Shown piece after piece: positions 43,272 through 51,637 of a stretch of 64,000 bases of DNA (positions are counted from its first letter, which is position 1; each line of letters starts with the position of its first letter). The stretch covers positions 4,904,501-4,968,500 of the forward strand of contig NZ_CP133778.1 of assembly GCF_034347405.1 (NCBI RefSeq). The letters run 5' to 3'. This stretch comes from Pseudomonas sp. CCC3.1 (GTDB lineage: Bacteria; Pseudomonadota; Gammaproteobacteria; Pseudomonadales; Pseudomonadaceae). A program made the position numbers and the translations under genes. The notes below the pieces were generated by a model. The model was not told where the DNA came from and searched no databases. It worked only from the letters and a program-made list of their open reading frames with translations.

Positions 43272-43509
43272 CAATATCGGCCTTGATAGTGGGATTGCCG
43301 CGCCGTTCGTTTATCAACCTTGCCAATTCGGCATCGTCAATCATCTCCAGCAACAGCTCGTAGCGCTCTGGCGAAAGGATATAAAAGGCGGGCTCGTTAC
43401 GATTAAGAATGACCATTGGATCTCCCCCGCTTTCGCGGTAGGTGCCCATGGGGTCTTTTTTCAGATCGGTGACAGATGCAGCAACTTTAGCGAGCATGGC
43501 GAATGTCAT
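43240..43509 (-). CDS. relB: RelB/YefM (Phd)-type antitoxin
   Basis: 89 residues. The N-terminal DNA-binding part has VAASVTDLKKDPMGTYRESG and GDPMVILNRNEPAFYILSPE, typical Phd/YefM sequence; the acidic C-terminus (DIDELIAAAEKD) would wrap the toxin and be degraded by proteases. It would autoregulate the pair. Upstream (43510-43745) is an AT-rich promoter region with an 8-bp inverted repeat AGCACTCT/AGAGTGCT at 43658 and 43692. Confidence 0.87.
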   Translation of the reverse strand: MTFAMLAKVAASVTDLKKDPMGTYRESGGDPMVILNRNEPAFYILSPERYELLLEMIDDAELARLINERRGNPTIKADIDELIAAAEKD

Positions 43510-43745
43510 GATACGGCCTCATATCTTTGAAATTTGGATGAAGTGTCCGGTATGCCTGTAAGTCATCGGAATCACTCTGGGCGATTCTCATTGCGCTACG
43601 CCATACAGAACTCACCAAGGCAACTGAACGGGACATCGCTCAACAAGCACCGAAAATAGCACTCTTAATAGAATCTCTAAAGATACTTTTCAGAGTGCTT
43701 TAAATTTAATAATGCTCTGTATCCACCTGCTCACGGAACCCCACA

Positions 43746-44096
43746 ATGAAACTCGCCGCCAATCTCCCGGACACTCCCGCCCTGCGCGAGCTGATGCAGT
43801 TGCTGCATGAAGAAATCGGCCTGCCAGAACACAAAACCATTAGCCTCAAGACGTCGATCAATCTCGACCTTGGCTGCAACGGCAGTGACGCTCAGCATTT
43901 GATGGAAACCCTTGAGGAACGCTTCGGGCTGGAGTTGGCCGATTACGATGCGTATCGCTATTTTCAGCCTGCTGGCAACGACCCGCATTTCAAGCGCAAT
44001 GCCAAAGGCCGAGGCAACAAGGTGCCGCTGACAATCGGCATGTTGTATGAGGCGATTCAGGCCGGGCTTTGGGATACACAGGTGCTGGAAGCCTGA
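43746..44096 (+). CDS. DUF1493-like small protein
   Basis: 116 residues. The pattern ISLKTSINLDLGCNGSDAQH...LEERFGLELADYDAYRYF resembles DUF1493, a small acyl-carrier-like helical fold of unknown role. It lacks a clear phosphopantetheine Ser (the usual DSL). The C-terminus is basic (FKRNAKGRGNKVPLTIGML). A strong terminator follows. The family call is from memory of its shape. Confidence 0.65.
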   Translation: MKLAANLPDTPALRELMQLLHEEIGLPEHKTISLKTSINLDLGCNGSDAQHLMETLEERFGLELADYDAYRYFQPAGNDPHFKRNAKGRGNKVPLTIGMLYEAIQAGLWDTQVLEA

Positions 44097-44105
44097 ATCG
44101 CAGGC

Positions 44106-44138
44106 ACAAAAAAACCGCCTTTTCAGGCGGTTTTTTGT
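44106..44138. terminator. bidirectional rho-independent terminator
   Basis: AAAAAACCGCCT and AGGCGGTTTTTT form a perfect 12-bp stem with loop TTTC. It separates the convergent DUF1493-like gene and pckA and has A- and T-runs on both sides, so it can work in both directions. Confidence 0.93.
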
Positions 44139-44161
44139 GGATCAGTGCGTTGGCCGAATGC

Positions 44162-45706
44162 TTACAGCTTCGGGCCAGCCGCTTTGATCGCGTCGCTTAC
44201 GTCGAACTTCTTGAAGTTCTCAACGAACAGGCCAGCCAAGGCTTTGGCGGCTTCGTCGTAGGCGGCTTGGTCAGCCCATGTGTTGCGAGGGTTGAGCAAA
44301 ACAGTGTCAACGCCCGGTACGGCCAAAGGCACGTCGAGGTTGATGGTGTCCAGGTGCTCGGTTTCTGCGCCGATCAGAGCACCGCTCTGGATCGCTGCAA
44401 TCACGCCACGCGTGGTCGGGATGTTGAAACGCTTGCCAACGCCGTAGCCGCCGCCAGTCCAGCCGGTGTTGACCAGGTAAACCTTGGAGCCGAAACCACG
44501 GATGCGCTTGATCAGCAGTTCTGCGTATTCGCCCGCTGGACGCGGGAAGAATGGCGCGCCGAAGCAGGTGGAGAACGTCGACTTGATGCCGCTGCCCGAA
44601 CCCATTTCAGTCGAACCGACCAGTGCGGTGTAACCCGACAGGAAGTGGTAAGCCGCTTGTTCTTCGCTGAGGATCGACACCGGTGGCAGTACGCCGGTCA
44701 GGTCGCAGGTCAGGAAGATCACAGCGTTTGGCTCGCCACCGAGGTTTTTCGGTGCGCGTTTTTCGATCAGTTCACGCGGGTAAGCCGCGCGGCTGTTCTG
44801 AGTCAGGCTGTCGTCTGCGTAGTCAGCTTTTTTGGTGACTGGATCAATAACAACGTTTTCCAGTACCGCGCCGTGCTGGATAGCTTTCCAGATCACCGGC
44901 TCGTTTTTCTCGGACAGGTCGATGCACTTGGCATAGCAACCGCCTTCGATGTTGAACACCACGCCCACGCCCCAGCCGTGTTCGTCGTCACCGATCAGGT
45001 AACGGCTTTCGTCAGCCGACAGGGTGGTTTTACCGGTGCCCGACAGGCCGAAGAACAGGGTCACGTCGCCCTCTTCGCCCATGTTGGCCGCACAGTGCAT
45101 CGGCAGAACGTCAACGGCTGGCAGCAGGAAGTTCTGAACCGAGAACAGGGCTTTTTTCATTTCGCCGGCGTAACGCATGCCTGCGATCAGTACTTTTTTG
45201 GCGGCAAAGTTGATGATCACGCAACCGTCGGAGTTGGTGCCATCACGCTCTGGCTCGCACACGAAGTTCGGTGCGTTGATAACTTGCCACTCGTCTTTGC
45301 CCGCTGGGTTGTACTGTTCAGGGTTGATGAACAGGCAACGGCCAAACAGGTTGTGCCACGCAGTCTCGGTGGTCATTTTGACTGGCAGGTAGTGCGCCGG
45401 GTCAGAACCTACATGAACGTGGGAAACGAAACGCTCGCGCTCGCCCAGGTAGGCTGAAACACGGTCCCACAGGGCGTCGAACTTGTCAGCCGGGAACTTG
45501 CGGTTGATCGGGCCCCAGGCGATTGCGTCCTGGGTGGTCGGCTCTTCAACAATGAAGCGGTCAGCAGGTGAACGGCCCGTGCGGTGGCCCGTTTTAACAA
45601 CCAGTGCACCGCTGTCGGCAAGCTCGCCTTCACCACGGTTCAGGGCTTCTTTAACCAGATCGTTGATGCTCAGATCGGTGTACACGGCGTTATTAGCTTG
45701 CGTCAT
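44162..45706 (-). CDS. pckA: PckA, ATP-dependent phosphoenolpyruvate carboxykinase
   Basis: 514 residues. It makes phosphoenolpyruvate from oxaloacetate and ATP, the gateway to gluconeogenesis. Kinase-1a P-loop FFGLSGTGKTTLSADE near 220-235, metal-binding segment GDDEHGWG, and CDLTGVLPPVS. RTGRSPADRFIVEE near the start is also family-typical. The leader has an inverted repeat GTAGTAG/CTACTAC at 45749-45773 and no other gene. Confidence 0.96.
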   Translation of the reverse strand: MTQANNAVYTDLSINDLVKEALNRGEGELADSGALVVKTGHRTGRSPADRFIVEEPTTQDAIAWGPINRKFPADKFDALWDRVSAYLGERERFVSHVHVGSDPAHYLPVKMTTETAWHNLFGRCLFINPEQYNPAGKDEWQVINAPNFVCEPERDGTNSDGCVIINFAAKKVLIAGMRYAGEMKKALFSVQNFLLPAVDVLPMHCAANMGEEGDVTLFFGLSGTGKTTLSADESRYLIGDDEHGWGVGVVFNIEGGCYAKCIDLSEKNEPVIWKAIQHGAVLENVVIDPVTKKADYADDSLTQNSRAAYPRELIEKRAPKNLGGEPNAVIFLTCDLTGVLPPVSILSEEQAAYHFLSGYTALVGSTEMGSGSGIKSTFSTCFGAPFFPRPAGEYAELLIKRIRGFGSKVYLVNTGWTGGGYGVGKRFNIPTTRGVIAAIQSGALIGAETEHLDTINLDVPLAVPGVDTVLLNPRNTWADQAAYDEAAKALAGLFVENFKKFDVSDAIKAAGPKL

Positions 45707-45748
45707 GAGGTTCCCCGTCGGCCATTGGCCGAGTGCGCCAAACGTTTT

Positions 45749-45773
45749 GTAGTAGAAATGTATGCACTACTAC
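45749..45773. promoter_or_regulatory. inverted repeat upstream of pckA
   Basis: GTAGTAG-N11-CTACTAC, 43 bases before the pckA start codon. It could be an operator or leader stem. No regulator can be named. Confidence 0.35.
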
Positions 45774-45885
45774 CGCGAAAAAAGTGGGCCGGATTATGCC
45801 AGAAAAGCCCAAAAAGAGTAGGGCCCACCTGTCAGAACCGCGCAAGAACGGTATTTGACAGGTGTTTCACCTGCGCTGAAACGTT

Positions 45886-46788
45886 TTAGTGGTGAGTGTC
45901 TGAAGGCGACTGAACACCCGCACCGGAGAATAATTGGTCAACATCGGCCGCATCAAAGAGATAGCGCTGATTGCAGAACTGGCAATCGATCTCTATATGA
46001 CCACCGTGCTCGGTCACTAGATTGAGCGCGTCTTCATGGCCCAGACTGGTCAATGCATTACCCGAACGCTCACGCGAGCAGCTGCATTTGAACTCAACGG
46101 CTTCAGGGTCGTACAGACGCACTGTTTCTTCGTGGTACAGGCGATGCAAGATGGTTTCGTTGTCCAGACCCAGCAGTTCTTCTGCCTTGAGCGTATCGCC
46201 CAGCATCAGCAGTTTTTCCCAGCTGTCGAGACGCTCGTCTGCGTCTTTGATGACGTCGGCAGGCAGTTGTTGCAAGAACATGCCACGTGCGCGCAGGCCA
46301 TCCGCCTTCAACCAGAAACGGGTCGGCACTTGCTCGGACATGACGAAGTAGTTGGTGAAGCAATCAGCCAGGGTTTCACCGTTAAGGTCAACGATGCCCT
46401 GGTAGCGCTTGCCAACCTTAGGGTCAACGGTAATGGCCAACACACCATCAGGCAGCAGGTCAGTCAATGTGGCATCCGCCGCAATCTTGTCAGCGTCAAA
46501 ACGGGCCAGGCCGCGGATTTCACGCTCGCTGGTGCACTCGATCATCAGCAACGGCACCGGGCCTTCCGAACGGGCTTGCAGGCTCAGCAAACCATCGATT
46601 TTCTGGTTGCCCACCAACAGCGCAGCGGCAGCCATCAACTCACCCAACAACTGCTGGACCGGCTGTGGATAGGCATGTTTGGCCAACACGTCAGCGTAGC
46701 TGTGCTCCAGCGAAGCCAGCTCGCCACGGGCATCGCTGGTGTCGAACATGAAGCGTTGTGTGGCATCTTTTTTAAGCAGATCGGACAT
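45886..46788 (-). CDS. hslO: HslO, Hsp33 redox-regulated chaperone
   Basis: 300 residues. The four zinc cysteines appear as FKCSCSRERS near 237 and IDCQFCNQRYLF near 270: oxidation releases zinc and activates holdase function in the cytoplasm. The N-terminal domain contains LMIECTSEREIRGLARFD. Same strand as hslR, from which it is separated by 169 bp. Confidence 0.96.
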   Translation of the reverse strand: MSDLLKKDATQRFMFDTSDARGELASLEHSYADVLAKHAYPQPVQQLLGELMAAAALLVGNQKIDGLLSLQARSEGPVPLLMIECTSEREIRGLARFDADKIAADATLTDLLPDGVLAITVDPKVGKRYQGIVDLNGETLADCFTNYFVMSEQVPTRFWLKADGLRARGMFLQQLPADVIKDADERLDSWEKLLMLGDTLKAEELLGLDNETILHRLYHEETVRLYDPEAVEFKCSCSRERSGNALTSLGHEDALNLVTEHGGHIEIDCQFCNQRYLFDAADVDQLFSGAGVQSPSDTHH

Positions 46789-46957
46789 AAGAATAGGTTC
46801 TGAATTAGTTACTGAATGTGTTCAGGTCGTTGATACGGCGCACTGGCAATACGCTGACAGGCCACAAGCTAATGAACGTATATGGCGCCATACAGGGGCG
46901 GTTACAAGTCATGCGCCCGCAGATGCGACATACGGCCGGTGAAAAACCCGAAATGCC

Positions 46958-47365
46958 TCACTCCACGCCGCTCACATCATGAAACTGATGCAGTTGGCGG
47001 CGTTGCTTTTTAGTCGGTTTGCCATCGGTGCTAATCCCCATCGCCCCGGCCTTGCGTAATGCGGCCGCGTTTTCACGCTTGGCAATGCTTTGTTCGGTTT
47101 CGGCGTACAGCGTTTGCGCTTCTGGGGCGCCGCGACGCACGACTGACAGGGCTTTGACTGCCACGGTGCGCTCTTCTAGCCCGACCCGGATTTGCAGTTC
47201 ATCGCCGACGCGCGGCTCTTTGCTCGGTTTGCAGCGCTCGCCCCGACAGTGAACCTTGCCGCTTTCAATCGCGGCCTTGGCCAACGCTCGGGTTTTGTAA
47301 AAACGTGCAGCCCATAGCCACTTATCCAAACGGATTTTGTCGTCCTCTGCTTGTTTCTGCGCCAT
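46958..47365 (-). CDS. hslR: HslR, Hsp15 S4-domain RNA-binding protein
   Basis: 135 residues. S4 domain at 11-70: IRLDKWLWAARFYKTRALAK, ESGKVHCRGERCKPSKEPRVGD. Hsp15 binds 50S subunits carrying stalled nascent chains and helps recycling. The basic C-terminus KPTKKQRRQLHQF is usual. It is upstream of hslO, as in many gamma-proteobacteria. Confidence 0.95.
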   Translation of the reverse strand: MAQKQAEDDKIRLDKWLWAARFYKTRALAKAAIESGKVHCRGERCKPSKEPRVGDELQIRVGLEERTVAVKALSVVRRGAPEAQTLYAETEQSIAKRENAAALRKAGAMGISTDGKPTKKQRRQLHQFHDVSGVE

Positions 47366-47622
47366 TGGAGCACCTCTTCGATTAAATACTCAGAACTGTA
47401 CTACTACTTTTGATGAGCAAAGGAAGGAACCTCCCCGATAGAATGCCAGCCTGCTGAAAGACTGCGGCTTAAAACACCGCACAGGGTACACGTAGAAAAC
47501 TGTCGCATTTACCGGATATTCTGCGTAAACACCGTGTGTAAGCATCAAATCGACACTCGTCGATGGCTTTATCTGCAGGTTCTGCCCTGCGGCCTGAATA
47601 CGTTAATCGCTGGTTACTTATA

Positions 47623-48105
47623 TTGAAGACTTTTGATCACTTGACCGTTGTCGGTCTGCGCGAGTGGGTGGCGCTCCCCGATCTGGGAGTCGCAGGCCTG
47701 CGAGCGAAAATCGACACCGGTGCCAGTACCTCCAGTTTGCACGCCACTGAAATCGAGCCTTTTGAGCGCGACGGTGTCGAGTGGGTACGTTTCAATGCCC
47801 ATTTGGGCACGCTGGTGCAACTGCGTCATCGCCGTTGTGAAGCGCCACTGGTGGCGATAAAAACCATTAAAAGCTCTAACGGCCACACGCAAGTTCGTTA
47901 TGTGATTCGTACCGGCCTGGCGTTGGGGGATCGGGTATGGCCTGTGGAGTTCACCCTCGCCTGCCGAAAATCGATGCGTTACCGCCTGTTGCTGGGTTCC
48001 AAAGCACTGGTCGACGGCCAATTGGTCGTTAACCCAGGGCTGAAATATGTACAAGACAAGCCGGTGTTCCCGGTCACCACTACCTCTGTCACAGGTGCTG
48101 CATGA
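47623..48105 (+). CDS. rimB: RimB, retropepsin-like ATP-dependent zinc protease family protein
   Basis: 160 residues from a TTG at 47623 (MKTFDHLTVVGLREWVALPD); the frame goes 20 codons further but homology begins here. The aspartyl-protease motif AKIDTGASTSSLHA is at about 27-40. In SBW25 RimB works with RimK in glutamate-tail modification of ribosomal protein S6. It overlaps rimK by 4 bases (ATGA). The start codon has no strong ribosome site, so the choice is tentative. Confidence 0.85.
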   Translation: MKTFDHLTVVGLREWVALPDLGVAGLRAKIDTGASTSSLHATEIEPFERDGVEWVRFNAHLGTLVQLRHRRCEAPLVAIKTIKSSNGHTQVRYVIRTGLALGDRVWPVEFTLACRKSMRYRLLLGSKALVDGQLVVNPGLKYVQDKPVFPVTTTSVTGAA

Positions 48106-49007
48106 AGATCGCTGTGCTGTCGCGCAACCCGCGTCTGTATTCCACTCGTCGTCTGGTTGAAGCCGGGACCGAACGAGGCCATCAAATGGTAGTGATCGAT
48201 ACCTTGCGCGCCTATATGAACATCGCCAGTCATAAGCCGCAGATCCACTATCGCGGCAAGCCGCTGGAAGGCTTTGACGCGGTCATCCCGCGCATTGGCG
48301 CCTCCGTGACGTTTTACGGCTGTGCGGTGTTGCGCCAGTTCGAAATGATGGGCGTATTCCCGCTCAATGAATCGGTGGCGATTGCCCGCTCGCGGGACAA
48401 ATTGCGCTCGCTGCAACTGCTGTCGCGTCGTGGGCTGGGTTTGCCGGTGACCGGTTTTGCGCACTCGCCGGATGACATTCCTGACTTGATCGAAATGGTT
48501 AACGGCGCGCCGCTGGTGATCAAGGTGCTGGAAGGCACACAAGGCATTGGCGTGGTGCTGTGTGAAACCGCTACGGCGGCCGAATCGGTGATCGAAGCCT
48601 TCATGGGCCTCAAGCAAAACATCATGGTGCAGGAGTACATCAAGGAAGCGGGCGGTGCTGATATTCGCTGCTTCGTGGTGGGCGACAAAGTGATCGCAGC
48701 GATGAAGCGTCAGGCCAAGCCGGGGGAATTCCGCTCAAACCTGCATCGTGGCGGCAGCGCCAGCCTGATCAAAATCACCCCAGAAGAACGCATGACTGCC
48801 ATTCGCGCAGCCAAAGTCATGGGATTGAGCGTGGCGGGGGTCGATATTTTGCGCTCCAACCACGGCCCGCTGGTGCTGGAGGTCAACTCATCGCCGGGGC
48901 TTGAGGGTATCGAAACCACCACGGGCAAGGACGTGGCGGGGATCATCATTCAGCATCTGGAAAAAAACAGCAGCCCGCACATGACGCGGACTAAAGGCAA
49001 GGGTTAA
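48102..49007 (+). CDS. rimK: RimK, ribosomal protein S6 glutamate ligase
   Basis: 301 residues, ATP-grasp enzyme adding glutamates to the C-terminus of S6. Motifs: FDAVIPRIGASVTFYG, PLVIKVLEGTQGIGV, MVQEYIKEAGGADIRCFVVG, LVLEVNSSPGLEGIE (metal/ATP). The start overlaps the rimB stop, showing translational coupling. A REP pair follows. Confidence 0.95.
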   Translation: MKIAVLSRNPRLYSTRRLVEAGTERGHQMVVIDTLRAYMNIASHKPQIHYRGKPLEGFDAVIPRIGASVTFYGCAVLRQFEMMGVFPLNESVAIARSRDKLRSLQLLSRRGLGLPVTGFAHSPDDIPDLIEMVNGAPLVIKVLEGTQGIGVVLCETATAAESVIEAFMGLKQNIMVQEYIKEAGGADIRCFVVGDKVIAAMKRQAKPGEFRSNLHRGGSASLIKITPEERMTAIRAAKVMGLSVAGVDILRSNHGPLVLEVNSSPGLEGIETTTGKDVAGIIIQHLEKNSSPHMTRTKGKG

Positions 49008-49015
49008 CCGACTTT

Positions 49016-49105
49016 GTAGTCGCTGCCGCAGGCTGCGATAAGGGCCGCAGGACCTTCAACAACAGGGTCGCTGCGCAACCCATCGCAGCCTGCGGCAGCG
49101 ACTAC
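49016..49105. repeat. REP pair between rimK and envZ
   Basis: 24-bp arms starting GTAGTCGCTGCCGCAGGCTG (49016-49039) and perfect complement (49082-49105) between convergent genes. Same group as 18902-19002. Confidence 0.9.
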
Positions 49106-49114
49106 AGAAGGCTT

Positions 49115-50428
49115 CTAAACGGCGCCGCGCGGCAACATCAGGCCCAGCGGCAGCCGCACTCTTGCTTCCAGACCACCCCCCGCACGGTTACGCAGTTCAA
49201 CATTGCCGCCGTGCATGGAGGCGATGCGCTTAACGATCGCCAGCCCCAACCCTGTCCCCTTGCCGCCGCGAGCGCGGTCTCCGCGAATGAACGGGTTGAA
49301 GATGTCTTCAAGCTCGGAAGGGTCAATGCCCGCCCCCCGGTCCAGCACACTCAGCACCACGTAAGGCGCGCTGGTGTCTCCAGAAACATAGGCCGCCACT
49401 TCAACGTCATCGCCCGCATGGTGCAAGGCGTTGCCGATCAAGTTATTGAGCAAGCGTTTCATCGATACCCGACGCAGCGCAAATGGCTGAATCGGCTGCA
49501 GGCGCAAACGCACTTGCTCTTCGTTCTGGTTATAGGGCGCCACAACTTCGTGGATCAATTCACACAGGTCAACTTCTTCGACCGGCTCATCACGGCCATC
49601 CCGAATAAACGCCAGGAACTGATCAAGAATGGCGTCCATGTCTTCAATGTCGCGCACCATGTCGTCTGTCAGGTCGCTGTGGTTGCCCATCAACTCCAAA
49701 GACAAACGCAGGCGGGTCAGCGGGGTTCGCAAATCATGGGACACACCGGCCAGCATCAACTCACGCTCGCGGCCTGCCTGTTCCACGTCTTCAGCCATTT
49801 GGTTAAAAGCGCTGTACACCTCTGTCATTTCGCTCGGTGTATCACTGATCGGCAAACGCACGCTGCGCCCCTGTCCTAACTGCCTGGCCGCATAGACCAG
49901 ACGCTTGAGTGGCTGATTGAGCTGGCTGACGAAAATCCACGCAGACGCGGTAGATAACAAACCAATGGCCAGGAACCAGCCCAGCACACTCCATATTTTC
50001 TGCCCTCGCAGCGGGTGTGGATACAACGGTACTTTCAGCCAGCCATCGCCCAGGCTCGGGGCGCGGACCCACAAGGCCGGAGGTGAGTGCATGCGTAAAC
50101 GAACTTCGGTGTCGGCACCCAGCTCGGCCTGCATCTGACGCTCGTAAATCTCACTGTAAGGCCAGTGTTGCTCGCCTTCGGGCACGCCACCGCCAACCAC
50201 GCGGGTCAGCGTTGCCGCATCGGCAATTTTTTCCCTGTTTTCTTCATCGGCCGCCCAATAGGCGCGCAATACCAAGCCCACGCCGTGACTGTATTGTCGG
50301 TCGACCAACATGTCTTCGTTCATCAACAGATAAACCAGCGTCAGTGCCTTGGAGAACAGCACAACGATGAGCACCAGCCAGAGCGTGCGAGAGAAGAAAC
50401 TTTGCGGGAACCACAGAGGGGTTTTCAT
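49115..50428 (-). CDS. envZ: EnvZ, osmosensory sensor histidine kinase
   Basis: 437 residues. Membrane helices near 14-36 and 147-167 bracket a periplasmic sensor; HAMP follows. The phospho-accepting His231 is in VSHDLRTPLTRLRL, the N box in NLIGNALHHAGDDVEV, and G boxes in DRGAGIDPSE and GKGTGLGLAIV. It phosphorylates OmpR in response to osmotic and pH conditions. It is read after ompR with 111 bp between, which hold a REP-like GGAGCGAGT...ACTCGCTCC palindrome. Confidence 0.95.
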   Translation of the reverse strand: MKTPLWFPQSFFSRTLWLVLIVVLFSKALTLVYLLMNEDMLVDRQYSHGVGLVLRAYWAADEENREKIADAATLTRVVGGGVPEGEQHWPYSEIYERQMQAELGADTEVRLRMHSPPALWVRAPSLGDGWLKVPLYPHPLRGQKIWSVLGWFLAIGLLSTASAWIFVSQLNQPLKRLVYAARQLGQGRSVRLPISDTPSEMTEVYSAFNQMAEDVEQAGRERELMLAGVSHDLRTPLTRLRLSLELMGNHSDLTDDMVRDIEDMDAILDQFLAFIRDGRDEPVEEVDLCELIHEVVAPYNQNEEQVRLRLQPIQPFALRRVSMKRLLNNLIGNALHHAGDDVEVAAYVSGDTSAPYVVLSVLDRGAGIDPSELEDIFNPFIRGDRARGGKGTGLGLAIVKRIASMHGGNVELRNRAGGGLEARVRLPLGLMLPRGAV

Positions 50429-50539
50429 AAACGGTGCTTACACTTTGCAGGAGCGAGTACCAAGACCCGCAAGAAAATGGATCGCGAGTCACTGGGCGAC
50501 CCGAAGGCAACCGCGTGACTCGCTCCTACAAATGACCCA

Positions 50540-51280
50540 TCACTTGGTTGCGTTGCCATCCGGCACGAACACATAACCCACGCCCCAGACAGTCTGGATA
50601 TAGCGTGGCTTGGAAGGATCCGGTTCGATCATGCGGCGCAGACGGGAGATTTGAACATCGATTGAACGCTCCAGTGCATCCCATTCACGGCCACGGGCCA
50701 GGTTCATCAGCTTGTCGCGAGTCAACGGCTCGCGGGCGTGCATGACCAGGGCTTTAAGCACTGCAAACTCACCGGTGGTGAGCATGTGCACTTCATCACC
50801 ACGCTTGAGTTCGCGGGTGGCCAATGACAACTCGTAATCACCAAAGGTCACGCTTTCGTCTTCGCTGCCCGGTGCGCCTGGCACAGGGGCTGCCTGACGA
50901 CGCAACACGGCGCGCACGCGTGCCATCAGTTCATCAGGGTTGAAGGGTTTGGCCAGGTAATCGTCGGCGCCCAGTTCGAGGCCCTTGATGCGGCTCAGTT
51001 CGTCACCTTTGGCGGTGAGCATGATGATCGGCACCCGATTGCCTGCGGCACGCAAGCGGCGGCACGCAGACAGCCCGTCTTCGCCGGGCAGCATCAGGTC
51101 CAGTACCACAAGGTTAAATACCTCACGAGCCAGCAAACGGTCCATTTGCTCGACGTTCGGCACAGCACGGGCGCGGTAGCCCTTGCTGACGAAGAAACGT
51201 TCCAGCAAGCTGCTCAGCCCTGGATCGTCATCAACGATGAGAATTTTTTCGCCTTCAGCCGGTTGTGCAATGCTGCTCAT
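50540..51280 (-). CDS. ompR: OmpR, response regulator
   Basis: 246 residues. Receiver with IVDDDPGLSSL, phospho-acceptor Asp61 in LVVLDLMLPGEDG and Lys in the YLAKPFNPDEL loop; C-terminal winged helix with EFAVLKALVMHAREPLTRDK and RYIQTVWGVGYVFVPDG. It controls porin and envelope genes. First gene of the pair with envZ. Confidence 0.96.
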   Translation of the reverse strand: MSSIAQPAEGEKILIVDDDPGLSSLLERFFVSKGYRARAVPNVEQMDRLLAREVFNLVVLDLMLPGEDGLSACRRLRAAGNRVPIIMLTAKGDELSRIKGLELGADDYLAKPFNPDELMARVRAVLRRQAAPVPGAPGSEDESVTFGDYELSLATRELKRGDEVHMLTTGEFAVLKALVMHAREPLTRDKLMNLARGREWDALERSIDVQISRLRRMIEPDPSKPRYIQTVWGVGYVFVPDGNATK

Positions 51281-51637
51281 TAGATGCTCCTGTGATCTCG
51301 GCGCGCATTATGGCTTAGCTGCTCTTATACGCATCGTGTGCATTGTTAGCAGATTTTTCCTTCGCGGCTAGTACACAGATCATAGCGGGCGCAGCCTGCA
51401 GTCCCCTGAATCCGGGAACGCTGGTTATAATGCGCCGCCTTTTGTGTCAGGCAACCTCGAATTTTCAAACAGTGTGCCAGCATTTATTTTTTCAACCGCT
51501 GGCGTAATTTGCTGATTTCACGGGTCAACAGGCTGCCCTTTTGGCCCAGGTAGCGGCGCCCTCCGGGCCGCTCAACCAGCCTCGCAAGCCTTACAGAACG
51601 GGCCTGCGAGCCTGCATCACAATTTGTCAGGTGGTTT
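51281..51637. other. 357-bp region between divergent ompR and tex
   Basis: It should hold both promoters. A clear -10-like TATAAT is at 51426-51431 on the plus strand, possibly for a transcript through the tex leader. Around 51484-51555 the minus strand can encode a basic tail GQKGSLLTREISKLRQRL, but without a start codon. No RNA gene is recognised. Confidence 0.4.
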
